Shown: in pieces, positions 11,112 to 22,746 of the stretch
How positions within the stretch are numbered: position 1 is the stretch's first letter
How the letters are laid out: every line of letters starts with the position of its first letter
DNA from: Lytechinus pictus
Lineage: Eukaryota > Echinodermata > Echinoidea > Temnopleuroida > Toxopneustidae
Direction of reading: 5' to 3'
Assembly (NCBI RefSeq): GCF_037042905.1
Contig: NC_087257.1
Location: 24,449,001-24,513,000, forward strand
DNA length: 64,000 bases
The notes under the pieces: generated by a model
The model's database searches: none
What the model saw: only the letters and a program-made list of their open reading frames with translations
Told to the model about the DNA's origin: nothing
Position numbers and translations under genes: made by a program

Positions 11112-11887
11112 ATGGCAGATCTTGAACCTTGAAAAAACCTTGAAGGAATAATCCCTTAAGCAGCTCTAACAAGCTAAACTGGGATGGGATGTGCTGTGAC
11201 AGAAGGTGATGGTGCACACAATTTTGTTGGAATTATATTTACAATAAAATTGGTGAAGTGCAAGTAAAAATCATGCATCCTGGAACCTACAGGAGACGTT
11301 AACCCTCTGATGACAAGAAGGGCAGCCCCCCGGAAGACAGCAACTGATGGGGCAGTAACTGCTTTAGCTGGTAGATGGTTCCAGATACGAATGATACGGG
11401 GATAATATGAAAATTTGTATGCATCAATCGTTGCTTGTGGTACAGAGAGTTTTAGCATATGATCTCTTCTACTGATGTATGGAGCCTGGGTTAGGAAACT
11501 GGATATTCACAAGCTGGTGGTATATTTGATAGAGCATGGTGCTTTGTGCAAGGATACGACGTGTGTGCAGCTGGTCCCATCCCAAATTTTAGACAAGTCC
11601 TGAGGCTGATGTAGATTTTCTATAGTCGCGGGTGTCAAAGCGAGCAGCTGTTTTCTGTACCCTTTCCAGGCTTGCAGCCGTAGTAGAGGTGTGGGGATTG
11701 AGAACATACATCTATCATGCTGCTATGCTCGTGTTCACTTGTTCGGGCAGCTTGATCAACCTAGCCAATTATTACTGAACAAGTCGTTATAAGGAAGGAA
11801 CAGCATATCTTCATTTTTAGCTTGGCTCTCGCAGATTGCACCTCAGCTGCCGAAATGTTCATCTCCAACTTGTTTAAGTATCCCGAG
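11112..11887 (+). pseudogene. GPCR copy 1, exon 1 (disrupted)
   Basis: ATGGCAGATC at 11112-11121 matches the copy 2 start. The rest of the exon resumes only at about 11699 (TGAGAACATAC), with about 577 bp of minus-strand LINE between. The 3' part also lacks about 13 bases in TM1 that copy 2 has, and it carries a 2-base insertion before the K-A-L-R equivalent, so the frame is broken more than once. The splice donor (GAG/GTGAGA at 11887/11888) is kept. This receptor copy cannot make a normal N-terminus. Confidence 0.8.
11122..11698 (-). mobile_element. 5'-truncated CR1-like LINE fragment in GPCR copy 1
   Basis: The minus-strand frame 11174-11458 encodes the typical end of a CR1/L2-type ORF2 (Y-P-R-I-I-R-I-W-N-H-L-P, then F-R-G-A-A). 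A second piece at 11507-11707 lies in another frame, so the fragment is decayed. The 3' end lies at the 11122 side, with a CAAGGTT-type tail on the minus strand. It is absent at the matching place in copies 2 and 3, so it came in after the duplication or was lost there. Confidence 0.65.
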
Positions 11888-12145
11888 GTGAGATGTACGC
11901 TTGTTAATTAGCATTATGTTTATCAGATGATGATGATGAAACGTATGTGTGTAAATTAAGTGCGTGTGTGAGTGTGTGGGTTGTTGGGAGGGATGGAGGG
12001 TATAGGCAATTAGGACTGTTGTGTGTTTCGGGGAAAAGAATAGGTATAAGTCAGAGTGTGGATGTTGTGGTAATGTACAGAATGAAAAATAGTAGGCCTG
12101 CATAGTTAATATATGGAATCCTTATGTTTTCTCATTCTAATACAG

Positions 12146-12892
12146 ATTTCATTTGAAATGGGAGCTGACTCGTGGATTGAATGTCTGTTTGTGACTGGTT
12201 TGGTCATATCGATAATAAGTACACTCGCCATCGCTTTCGAGCGTCTCATCATCCTTCGCATTGACACTCTCGGAAGCCGTCGCATCGTCACTGCCAGGCG
12301 ATCTATAGCTATCTGTATGGTCGTTTGGATAGTTGTGTCCGCAGTATATTTTCTTCTTCATGGATTTAGCAGAGCAGCTGTATCTTGCAATCTTCTTTAT
12401 TTTATATCTCCGTGTATCGTAATAGCATCTCTCTTCATCACGGCCATATGTTACATCCTCATCTACAAAACGATCGCCAGGATCTCTGAAAACGTCGGAC
12501 TCAACGACGCAGCGCTCCAGCGACGTCGTGCGAAAAACAGCAAGAAAGTACTCGAGACCTTTGCCCTTGTGGTCGCAAGCACAAGCGCGTGCTGGATCAT
12601 CATGTGCTGCGTTCTTCTGGTGGAGTATATCTACCTCATTTATTATCAGCAAAAATTTGAAACTCTTTGGTTCAAGGTGACAGCCGATATTGCCCACGTA
12701 TTGGTAAGCATAAACGACGTACTGAAAACTGTCATTATCTGGTTGCGTCTTACTGATTTCAGAGCGCAACTACGCGCTGGCTTTGAGAGACTAGGGTGTC
12801 GAACGTATGAATCTCAGAACTCAACAACCGCCGTAACCAATCGATCCGTCTTTACCATCAACATCACTATGGACGACATCGAGGCAAATTGA
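12146..12892 (+). pseudogene. GPCR copy 1, exon 2 (open frame, degraded motifs)
   Basis: The acceptor TACAG ends at 12145. The frame is then open for 248 codons covering TM3 to TM7 and the tail, about 90% like copy 2 by eye. The TM3-end E-R-L motif, the TM4 tryptophan and the TM6 C-W pair are kept. TM7 reads N-D-V-L-K-T-V-I-I-W where copies 2 and 3 have N-G-I-L-N-P-V-I-I-W, so the conserved N-P is lost. There is an extra arginine in the third intracellular loop. With exon 1 destroyed, it is best called a pseudogene remnant that decayed mostly by substitution. Confidence 0.75.
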
Positions 12893-14086
12893 CTGCACAA
12901 TGAACTCAGTGATGAGCCTACCCCTTTTTTGTATCTAGACCTGTGACGAACACGTACATATATGTAGCTCACTAATGTTTGAATACTGTATCTATTAACG
13001 AATTTGTACATAAGCATAATTTCATTTAGGGCTCTAGATTTTGAGTGCGCGCGAAACTAACAGTTATAAGACCTAATGGACGCCGGCTATTGATTATTAT
13101 AGAGTTTTCACTCCGTAACGCATGATGGACGCAAGAACAGAGAAAATTGTCAAATGCCCTTTATGACAAAGTACAACAAAGAACTCTTTGTTGAAAATTG
13201 TGAATCAAAACAGCAGTTTAGTCCTTGGCTCTGGACAAATGACATAAATATTTGTAACTTTTCGTCAGCTCCGAAACGTTCGAGGCACCTTCTGTTCCGG
13301 TTCACCAATTTTCTACAAAGTCTTCCCAGCTGTTCTTAAATCTTCCGTACATCGCGATGCAAAAGCTCCCTTTTGTCTCTACCATCAACATCGTTTATGG
13401 TCATGATGCACGACTTGAACTACATACCCGTGGAACCATGTTACTTCTGACATCTGGGCAGTCGAATCTGAATCTGAAAAGAAGATAGCTGATCAGTGCA
13501 AAGTGTTTTATGTTGAAATTTAAACTAAACCTAAAGGTTAAATTCTTGACATTAGTGGATATGTGGATCTTGTGTCAAATTAGATCAGGGGGAAACAGAT
13601 GTTTTTTTGTCTTTGGAAGTGTCCTTTCAACAGAACAGATCTATTCTCGATGCCCTATCTTAACTCATGGACATGGTCAATGTACTGGGGGGGGGGGAGG
13701 TATGGTTGCCCTACCCATGAACTAAGTCCCCCTCGAAGTTTTGATTTAGCTATTTTTTCAAGTTTGACATAATTAGAGAAAAAATACATTATATATTTCA
13801 TGTAATAGAATACAAAATAGATTGTGAGTGTGCAATGTAATCGACTGCCTCATTTTGTGCAAATAATCGAAATTTTCAGATGTTATGTCATTCTTATTTG
13901 TATCCAGTTTATGAAATGTTCAATGCATGCGCTTGTTTGTGACGTGTATGGTAATAATGTTATAGGCCTGTGAGAGAAGGGAGAGAGGGATAGATAGACA
14001 GAAAGAGAAAGGGAGAGGGGAAATATGTCTAAAAAGCTGCCATTTCAGAGAGAAAACGTGTGTCTCTAAAATTGTTCTATTCCTAC

Positions 14087-14626
14087 CCCGGGGGGGGGGG
14101 GCACTCGACCCAAAAAGTAGTGGGTATGTGCCGCGGGTGAGACAAAAAACGGGGGCCTTGGAGCGGGCTTATTGTAAAAAGGAGGGTCCTCGGAACGGGC
14201 TTCGGAACGACAAATGTTTGTGAAAACGGGGGTCCTTGGAACGGGTCGCCTGCGTGTGATTGCGTATTCATCCCTATGGAACGGGCGTACGTGCATGCAG
14301 CTATATGGCTATAGCCCGGCGACACGGGCACCGGGTGCGCTAGCGCAGATGTGATGGTCGGACAGCGCTCTGCGGGCGATTTTCACCAAAACTACGGCTC
14401 AGAACGGCAAAACGGAAAATATGCAAAGCTTTGGAGCGGATTTCTTTCTTCTTTTTTTCTCGATAAGAAGAAAATGCTATGCTTTGGAGCGGCTTTCTTT
14501 GTTTTTTTTCTCAATAAGACAAAAATGCTATGCCTTGGAACGAAAATTTGAGTGTAAAAATGGGGGTCCCCTCCGCGGCACATACCCACTATGCATTATA
14601 TACTGAGTGCCCCCCCCCCCCCCGGG
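14087..14626. mobile_element. hAT-type MITE with G-run terminal repeats, copy 1
   Basis: The 540-bp element has ends CCCGGGGGGGGGGGGCACTC and its inverse. It is flanked by a perfect 8-bp duplication, ATTCCTAC, at 14079-14086 and 14627-14634. Unit 2 has the empty site (ATTCCTCC, near 18479-18486). An 8-bp duplication fits the hAT superfamily. The internal frames are not genes. Confidence 0.75.
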
Positions 14627-15690
14627 ATTCCTACAACAGGATCGCGACCTTCTCTTCCTGTCATGAAAAATAATGGGCGTTCGTGTGCCTCTACAAAAAT
14701 GATGCCCATTCACCAGCACTATTCAAAGTTATGTCTGTTATTATTATATGAATCATTCCATGTCACTCCCTGCGTGGACAACCTCGCTTATGACAGGTTA
14801 GAGATAGAGTGGATGTATTGTAAACCCGTAAGCACGATCAATCCTTTTAGTCCTTTATCCCTTTTCTTCGTAACTGGGTGAATGACAAGTTTTTTTAATT
14901 TCATCTCAAGTTCATAACTGACACCGACCAACAAGACCAAACAGCGAGTAAATCCAATGTGCATCTGACATGTCTGATGTTCGCTGTCATAACAACACTT
15001 GATTTTACATTAGATGCTTAGGAGAACTTGATGGAAACACAACTAGTGTCGGAAGCGAGATTTTGAGGGTTTGATTACATTCTCATTTCGATACCGATTG
15101 GACTACTCTCGCACGAATTGAATTCCCAAAATATTGATCTTATTAAGTAAATATTCTGTTTTCCCATTATTTGTCCATGTCCCGTTGATTTTATTTTTTT
15201 GCTTGTTTGAAGTCTGTAAAGGAAAAACAAACAGAGAAACGCTTCTTTCTAATTCACTCTAAAGAAAACAATGTGTGGAAATATATAACTTAATTGAAGA
15301 GGTTGAAGATGTAAAGATTCTTCTGCAGTTAAGATTGAGGTAGTCATGGTAGTATAGGCCCGGAGTATGTGTTCCTTTCAGTGAGGCTCATGTTCCAAGA
15401 AATAGATTAGCCTGCATGATGTGCTGTCAAAAATTGCATGCCTTCATAATTATGCATTTTGTTGAGATATAGTGAATAATCGTCTTGTATTTCAACCTTT
15501 TTTTGCGTTGTGGCTCAGTTGATTAGTCTCCAGACTTTGAAACAGAATAATCATTTCTTGTTGATGTTTCTGACAACTAAATGATAGTATCAACCTTAAC
15601 ATAATCGGGAGTTAGGGTGATTTTTTTTATTTAAAGATTGGTCTGGATTAACCTCAAATATAATTTTGCCGATTTAAACCTTTAAGAATC

Positions 15691-16966
15691 ATGGCAGATC
15701 CACTGAGAACATACATCTATTATGCTTCTATGCTCGTGTTCACTTGTTCGGGCACCCTGATCAACCTAGCCACCGTGTGTGCCATCTTACTGAACAAGGC
15801 GTTAAGGAAGAAACAGCATATCTTCATTTTTAGCTTGGCTCTCGCAGATTGCACCTCAGCTGCCGAAATGTTCATCTCCAATTTGTTTGAGTTTCTCGAG
15901 GTGAGATGTACGCTTGTTAATTAGCATTATGTTTATCAGATGATGATGATGAAACGTATGTGTGTAAATGAAGTGCGTGTGTGAGTGTGTGATGGTGTGG
16001 GTTGTTGGGAGAGATGGAGGGTATAGGCAATTAGGACTGTTGAGTGTTTAGGGGAAAAGAATAGGTATAAGTCAGAGTATGGGTGTTGTGGAAGATGTTG
16101 ATAATAAACATCGCTATTGATAATCATCGATGATTAAATTTAATGTATAGAATGAAAAATAGTTGGCCTACATAGTTAATATATGGAATCCTTGTTTTCT
16201 CGTTCTTATACAGATTTCATTTGGAATGGGAGCTGACTCATGGATTGAATGTCTGTTTGTGACTGGTTTGGTCATATCGATAATAAGTACACTCGCCATC
16301 GCTTTTGAGCGTCTCATCATCCTTCGCATTGACGCTCTCGGAAGCCGTCGCATCGTCACTGCCAGGCGATCTATAGCTATCTTTGTGGTCGTTTGGATAA
16401 TTGTGCCGGCAGTGTATTTTCTTGTTCGTGGATTTAGCAAAGCTGCATCAAACACTTTTCTTTATTTTGTATCTCCGTGTATCGTAATAGTATCTCTCTT
16501 CATCACGGCCATATGTTACATCCTCATCTACAAAAAGATCGCCAGGATCTCTGAAAACGTCGGACTCAACGACGCAGCGCTCCAGCGACGTGCGAAAAAC
16601 ATCAAGAAAGTACTCGTGACCTTTGCCCTTGTGATCGCAAGCACAAGCGCGTGCTGGATCATCATGTGCTGCGTTCTTCTGGTGGAGTATATCTACCTCA
16701 TTTATTATCTGCAAGAATTGGAAACTCTTTGGTTCAAGGTAACAGCCGATATTGCCAACGTGTTAGTAAGCATAAACGGCATACTGAACCCCGTCATAAT
16801 CTGGTTGCGTCTGACTGATTTCAGAGCACAACTACGCGCTGGCTTTGAGAGACTAGGGTGTCGAAAGTATGTATCTCAGAACTCGTCCCAAGTTACATCG
16901 GATTCGACAACCGCCGTAACCAATCGATCCGTCTCTACTATCAACATCACTATGGACGACATCTAG
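15691..16966 (+). CDS. rhodopsin-class (class A) GPCR, copy 2, two exons, 320 aa
   Basis: Exon 1 is 15691-15900 (70 codons) and ends GAG before GTGAGA. Exon 2 is 16214-16966, after TACAG at 16209-16213. The intron is phase 0, so the product is 320 aa. Seven hydrophobic spans: TM1 about 10-35 (S-G-T-L-I-N), TM2 43-66 (S-L-A-L-A-D-C), TM3 80-102 ending E102-R103-L104 in place of D-R-Y, TM4 123-140 with W131 and P135, TM5 152-176, TM6 202-227 with C217-W218 but no following proline, and TM7 246-268 with N262-P263-V-I-I-W in place of NPxxY. It is a plasma-membrane G-protein-coupled receptor; ligand and G protein are unknown. Tandem copies and short loops fit the lineage-expanded 'surreal' GPCRs reported for sea urchins, proposed to be chemosensory. 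This start is conserved in all three copies. There is no signal peptide. Confidence 0.82.
15901..16213 (+). other. phase-0 intron of GPCR copy 2
   Basis: The donor is GTGAGA at 15901 and the acceptor is TACAG ending at 16213. It contains GATGATGATGA and GTGTGTGAGTG simple repeats that also occur in copies 1 and 3, so the intron is older than the duplications. Confidence 0.75.
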
Positions 16967-17154
16967 GAAAATTTACTGCATGTTGAACTCAGTGATGGGC
17001 CTACCCTTACTTTGTATCTAGACCCGGGACGAACACGTACATAAATGTAGCCACTAATGTTTGAATACTGTATCTATTAACGAATTTGTACATAAGCATA
17101 ATTTCATTTAGGGCTCTAGATTTTGAGTGCGCGCGAAACTAACAGTTATAAGAT

Positions 17155-17511
17155 CTTATGGACGTCGGACGTTGATTAATAGGGAGTTCTTAATCCGTGA
17201 AGCACGATGGACTCAAGAACAGAGACCTTATGGACGTCGGATGTCGATTAATAGGGAGTTCTTATTCCGTGAAGCACGATGGACTCAAGAACAGAGGCCT
17301 TATGGACGTCGGATGTCGATTAATAGGGAGTTCTTATTCCCTGAAGCACGATGGACTCAAGAACAGAGACCTTATGGACGTCGGATGTCGATTAATAGGG
17401 AGTTCTTATTCCCTGAAGCACGATGGACTCAAGAACAGAGACCTTATGGACGTCGGATGTCGATTAATAGGGAGTTCTTATTCCCTGAAGCACGATGGAC
17501 TCAAGAACTTG
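17155..17511 (+). repeat. five tandem copies of a 72-bp unit
   Basis: Units begin CTTATGGACGTCGGA at 17155, 17227, 17299, 17371 and 17443. Units 1 and 3 have this sequence once (about 13073 and 21493). Because 72 is a multiple of 3, frames at 17127-17579 and 17197-17514 stay open; they follow the receptor stop codon and are not treated as genes. Confidence 0.85.
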
Positions 17512-19260
17512 TAGAGAAAAAGTGGTCAAATGCCCTTCATGACAAAGAACAACCGAGAAGTCTTTGTCAAAAATTGTGAATCAAAACAGCAGTTTAGTCC
17601 TTGACTCTGGACATAAATATTTGTAACTTTTCGTCAGCTCTGAAACTTTCGAGGAACCTTCTGTTCCGGTTTACCAATTTTAGACTTCCCAGCTGTTCTT
17701 TAATCTTCCGTACATCGCGAAGCAAAAGCTCCATTTTGTCTCTACTATCAACATCGGATATGATCATGATGCACGACTTGAACTACATGGAACATTGACT
17801 CGTGGAACCATGTTACTTCTGACATCTGGGAAGTCGAATCTGAATCTGAAAAGAAGATAGCTGATCAGCGCAAAGTGTTTCATTTGAAAGTCAAACTAAA
17901 CCTAAAGGTTAAATTCTTGACATTAGTGGATATGTGGATCTTGTGTCAAATTAGATCAGGGGGAAACAGATGGGTTTTTTTGTCTTTGGAATTGTCCTTA
18001 CAACAGAAAAGATATAATCTTGATGCCCTATCTTAACTCATGGACATGGTCAATGTACTGGAGGGGGGGGGGTATGGTTGCCCTACCCATAAACTAAGTC
18101 CCCCTCGAAGTTTTGATTTAGCTATTTTTCCAAGTTTGACATAATTAGAGAAAAAAATACATTATATATTTCATGTAATAGAATACAAAATAGATTGTGA
18201 GTGTGTAATGTAATCGACTGCCTCATTTTGTGCAAATAATCAAAATTTTAAGATGTTATGTCATTCTTATCTGTATCCAGTTTATGGAATTTTCAATGCA
18301 TGCGCTTGTTTGTGACGTGTATGGTAATAATGTTATAGGCCTGTGAAAGAGGGAGAGAGGGATAGAAATACAGAAAGAGAAAGGGAGAGGGGAAACATGT
18401 CTAAAAAGCTGCCATTCTTTTTTTAAATCTCATTTATCTTGATTTCAGAGAGAAAACGTGTGTCTCTAAAATGGTTCTATTCCTCCAACAGGATCGCGAC
18501 CTTCCCTTCCTGTCATGTAAAATAATTTGTGTTCGTGTGCCTCTACAAAAATGGCGCCCATTCACAAGCACTATCCAAAGTTATGTCTATTATTATTATA
18601 CGAATCATTCCATGTCACTCCCTGCGTGGACAACCTCGCTTAGGACAGGTTAGAGATGTAGTGGATGTATTGTAAACCCGTAAGCACGATCAGTCCTTTT
18701 AGTCCTTTATCCCTTTTCTTCGTAACTGGGTGAATGACAAGGTTTTTTTAATTTCATCTCAAGTTCATTAATGACACCAACCAACATGACCAAACAGCGA
18801 GTAAATCCAATGTGCATCTGATGTTCGCTGTCAGACGCTTAGGAGAACTTGATGGAAACACGACTAGTGTCGGAAGAGAGATTTTGAAGGTTCTATTACA
18901 TTCTAATTTCGATACCAATTGGACTACTCTCGCACAAATCGAATTCCCAAAATATTGACCTTACAAAGTAAGTATTCTGTTTTCCCATTATTTGTTCATG
19001 TCCCGTTGATTTTATTTCTTTTGTTTGTTTGAAGTCTGTAAAGGAAAAACAAACAGAGAAACGTTTCTTTCTAATTCACTCTAAAGAAAACAAAAATTGT
19101 GGAAAGATATAACTTAATTGAAGAGGTTGAAGATGTAAAGATTCTTCTGCAGTTAAGATTGAGGTAGTCATGGTAGTATAGGCCCGGAGTATGTGTTCTT
19201 TTCAGTGAGGCTCATGTTCAAAGAAATAGATTAGCCTACATGATGTGCTGTCAACAATTA

Positions 19261-19837
19261 TGTAAGAGTAAAATATTCATTCCAAATCCAATGTAGAAGT
19301 TGACTAAATTATACATCACTAGACCATGCATATATTCAGGCTGTGATACAACCACATAACCCTTTAATAACAATACCCTACCCAAATGAAAACACCAACT
19401 TCAGTGGCAAACAATAGATTCCCGCAGATTGATCTTCCTCCCTTTATTAGTTCGCCTCGATCCTTAATTTGTTACTCTTTGTTACCTACATCTTCCAGAC
19501 CTGTCCTATGTTATATTTCATTAAGTTGCCTACTCATGTACAGTTTCGATAGATAAATCCAAAGGGGTAAACAGCTCCCCTCAGAGTATAAATAAGAGGG
19601 GCTTGATATTCTCTGGGTTCTTTTCTTAGTCTTCAGACTACTACTACACAAGCTTGCGCTCCTGCCCTTTGGGGCCATGATAGGGGAGTGCCCGAGTTCA
19701 CAACAAGCGACTGTTTAGTTATATATGTTTGTGTTAATAAATATCTCAATTTTATACACTTCTGAGTTTGGAGACATTTATTGAAGTACTACCACTAGAT
19801 AACACATCTACCACGCTATTTTTTTAAGAGTGTTACA
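19261..19837 (+). mobile_element. solo LTR inserted upstream of GPCR copy 3
   Basis: The 577-bp insert is absent from units 1 and 2, where GTCAACAATTGCATGCC is continuous. It begins TGTAAGAG and ends GTTACA, so it has short inverted TGTAA/TTACA ends. It has a TATA-like box at 19588-19595 and AATAAA near 19737. The flanks are ATTA and ATTG, consistent with a 4-bp duplication carrying one change. No internal coding region is present. Confidence 0.6.
19588..19595 (+). promoter_or_regulatory. TATA box inside the solo LTR
   Basis: TATAAATA in a G/A-rich setting within the presumed U3, about 430 bp upstream of the copy 3 start codon. Promoter function is inferred from position only. Confidence 0.45.
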
Positions 19838-20016
19838 ATTGCATGCCTTCATTATTATGCATTTTGTTCAGATATTATTATCTCGTTGTTGATGTTTTCT
19901 GACAAATGAATGATAGTTCAGCCTTTACATAATCGGGATTTAGGGTATTTTATTTTTGATTTAAAGATTGGGCTGAAATAACCTTAAATATACCTTTGCA
20001 GATTAAACCTTTAAGA

Positions 20017-21264
20017 ATGGCCGATCGATTGAAAACATCCATCTATGCTTCTATACTAGTGTTCACTAGTTTGGGCATCTTGATCAACCTAGTCACCGTG
20101 TGTGCAATCTTACTGAACAAAGCGTTAAGGAAGGAACAGCATATCTTCACTTTTAGCTTGGCTCTCGCAGATTGCATCTCAGCTATCGCAATGTTCATCT
20201 CTTACCTGTTCACGTTTCCTGAGGTAAGATGTACGCTTGTTAATTAGTATGATTTGTTTATCAGATGATGATGAATCGTGTGTGTGTGTATGTGGGGTAT
20301 GTGTGTAAATGGTGTGCGTGTGTGAGCTGTTGGGAGGAGATGAAAGGTATAGGCAATAAGGACTGTTGTGTGTTTCGGGAAAAGAATAAGTATAAGTCAG
20401 AGTGTGGATGCTGTGTAAGATGTTAATAATAACATCGCTGTAGATAATTATTAATTGTTAAATGATAATGACATTATAGAATGAAAAATAGTAGGCCTTC
20501 ATAGTTAATATATGGGATCCTTATGTTTTCTCATACTAATACAGATTTCATTTGAAATGGGAGCTGACTCATGGATTGAATGTCTGTTTGTGACTGGTTT
20601 GGTCATATCGATACTAAGTACACTCGCCATCGCTTTTGAGCGTCTCATCATCCTTCGCATTGACGCTCTCGGAAGCCGTCGCATCGTCACTGCCAAGCGA
20701 TCTATAACTCTCTGCACGGTCGTTTGGATAATTGTGCCGGCGGTGTATTTTCTTGTTCGTGGATTTAGCAAAGTTGTATCACACACTCTTCTGTTTTTTG
20801 TATCTCCGTGTACCATAATGGCATCTCTCTTCATCACGGCCATATGTTACATCCTCATCTACAAAAAGATCGCCCGGATCTCAGAAAACGTCGGACTCAA
20901 TGACGCAGCGCTCCAGCGACGCGCGAAAATCAGCAAAAAAGTACTCATGACCTTTTCCCTTGTGGTCGCAAGCACTAGCGCGTGCTGGATCATCATGGGC
21001 TTCTTTCTTGCGGTGGAGTACATCTACTCTCTCATCGTAAACAAGCATCAGGCTCAGTTCGAACAACATTGGTTCTTGGATGTACTTTTCGATATTGGCG
21101 GCATGTTGGTAAGCATTAACGGCATTCTTAACCCGGTCATAATCTGGTTGCGTCTGACTGATTTCAGAGCACAGCTACGCGCTGGCTTTGAGAAACTAGG
21201 GTGTCGAACGTATGAATCCCAGAAGTCGTCCCAAGTGACATCGGATCCGACAACCGCCGTATAA
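20017..21264 (+). CDS. rhodopsin-class GPCR, copy 3, two exons, 308 aa, shortened tail
   Basis: Exon 1 is 20017-20223 (69 codons; M-A-D start as in copy 2) and ends before GTAAGA. Exon 2 is 20545-21264, after ACAG. The intron is phase 0. TM1 (L-G-I-L-I-N), TM2 (S-L-A-L-A-D-C), E-R-L at the end of TM3, the TM4 tryptophan, C-W in TM6 and N-P-V-I-I-W in TM7 are all kept. The TM6-TM7 loop is a few residues longer than in copy 2 and more divergent. The frame stops at T-T-A-V: a 2-base change near 21262 creates TAA and removes about 16 C-terminal residues, including the conserved N-I-T-M-D-D-I end. The seven-TM core is intact, so it may still be functional. A solo LTR lies 180 bp upstream of the start codon. 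Confidence 0.78.
20224..20544 (+). other. phase-0 intron of GPCR copy 3
   Basis: The donor is GTAAGA at 20224 and the acceptor ACAG ends at 20544. Its content resembles the copy 2 intron, with an expanded GTGTGTGTATG stretch. Confidence 0.75.
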
Positions 21265-21959
21265 ACCAGTCGATCCGTCTCTACCATCAACATCACTATG
21301 GACGACATCTAGGAAAATTTACTGCATGTTGAACTCAGTGATGGGCCTACCCTTACTTTGTATCTAGACCCGCGACGAACACGTACATAAATGAAGCTCA
21401 CTGCTGTTTGAATACTGTATCTATTAACGAATTTGTACATAAGCATAATTTCATTTAGGACTCTAGATTTTGAGTGCGCACAAGCAGTTATAAGACCTAA
21501 TGGACGTCGGATGTCGATTATTAGGGAGTTTTCACTCCGTGAAGCACGATGGACTCAAGAACTTGCAGAGAAAAAGTGGTCAAAGCCCTTCATGACAAAG
21601 ACAACCAAGAACTTTTTGTCAAAAAATGTAAATCAAAACAGCAGTTTAGTCCATGGCTCCGGACAAACGACTTATTTGTAACTTTTCGTCAGCTCCTAAA
21701 CTTTCGAAGAACCTTCTGTTCCGGTTCACCAATTTTCTATAGAGACATCCCAGCTGTTTTTGTCATTTGATGAGCAATTTCAATACATTTACTGTGTTCT
21801 CTAATCTTCCGTATGTCGCGGAGCAACGTGATGTATATGCAATCCAATTCAAAGGTCATTTGATATAGCGCCTTGTCGTTTCGGTTACAAAGCCCTGCGC
21901 GCACACTAATCCATTTAGTAAAACAATAATTAAACACCTCAGAATGGTCATCTTAGTCC

Positions 21960-22711
21960 ATGAAATCATTGTCCTCTTCAGCAAAATAGATGATATTTAA
22001 TGGCTTTCTTGCATTGCTCAACAGAGGAGGCTGTCTTCGCAGCAGCAGGAAGGTGATTCCAAAGCTTTGCAGCAACCACAGGGAATGACGTTTCACCTGC
22101 TCGTCTCTCAGAAAGGTGCTGAATGAGCCAGATTGATGAAGAAGAACGAGTAGCTAGTACAAACTTGAGAGCGACGACTGATTTAGAGACTTGAAAACTA
22201 GCTGCAACATTTTGAAGGCTATCCTCTGTCTCACGGGCAGCCAATAGAACTGCAGTCGGAGAGGTTCGGTGTGAGTCCGAAGGGGAGCAGAGAAGACAAC
22301 CCTAGCAGCTGAGTTCTGTAGTCTCTGAAGTCGGTCCAAGTCCTTCTAGCTAAGAACACTGAATAGACTATTGCACTAGTCCAGTATGGAAAGAACAAGA
22401 GTTCTGACAGCAGCATGTAATGTTTGCTGATTAATAAAACATCTCGATCTTCACAGGTTTTGAACGTGAAACTTGGACGTTTCTGCAGACCAAGGTGACA
22501 TGATGACTGCGCACAAGGCTCAAATGTTACTCCAGGATTGCGAATAGACTTACCCCGGAGACTTACATGGCTGGAAAGATTTCTCATTGATTGTCAGTCT
22601 CACATCCTTCTCGATATCAGATGATAGATGATGAGGAGAAGCAAAGACAAAGAATTCAGTCTTTGCATCATTGAGTTTGAGCTTGTTTTGCCGTATCAAC
22701 TTCCACTGGAT
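21960..22711 (-). pseudogene. 5'-truncated CR1-like LINE ORF2 fragment
   Basis: Reading minus, pieces in several frames give the order expected of a CR1/L2-type ORF2 end: N-K-L-K-L-N-D-A-K-T-E-F (22710-22640), then L-D-R-L-Q-R-L-Q-N-S-A-A-R (about 22340-22300), F-Y-W-L-P-V-R-Q-R-I (22255), R-A-G-E-T-S-F (22100) and L-W-N-H-L-P (22060). At least two frameshifts break it, and the catalytic RT motifs upstream are missing. It interrupts the unit 3 flank. Confidence 0.7.
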
Positions 22712-22746
22712 TCCTCGTGGAACCATGTTACTTCTGACATCTAGAC

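Larger units (their letters stand above)
10482..15036 (+). repeat. segmental-duplication unit 1 (GPCR copy 1)
   Basis: From CGACTAGTGTCGG onward it aligns with units starting at about 15041 and 18861: 5' flank, exon 1, intron, exon 2, 3' UTR and 3' flank in the same order. Exon 2 starts are at 12146, 16214 and 20545, so spacing is 4.07 and 4.33 kb. Differences between units are mostly discrete insertions. Noncoding parts longer than 300 bp (10482-11110, 13340-14086, 14635-15036) are unit flank with no other gene. Confidence 0.8.
15037..18858 (+). repeat. segmental-duplication unit 2 (GPCR copy 2)
   Basis: It is homologous throughout to units 1 and 3. It lacks the MITE and exon-1 LINE of unit 1 and the solo LTR of unit 3, and it carries its own 72-bp tandem expansion at 17155-17511. 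The stretches 15037-15690 and 17580-18858 are noncoding flank with no further gene. Confidence 0.8.

Noticed and set aside
12149-12769. Long minus frame opposite GPCR copy 1
   Set aside because: Antisense shadow of the receptor; the same shadow appears opposite copies 2, 3 and 4.
17127-17579. 150-aa protein with five 24-residue repeats
   Set aside because: A 72-bp tandem duplication in the 3' flank of GPCR copy 2; units 1 and 3 have one copy and no such frame.
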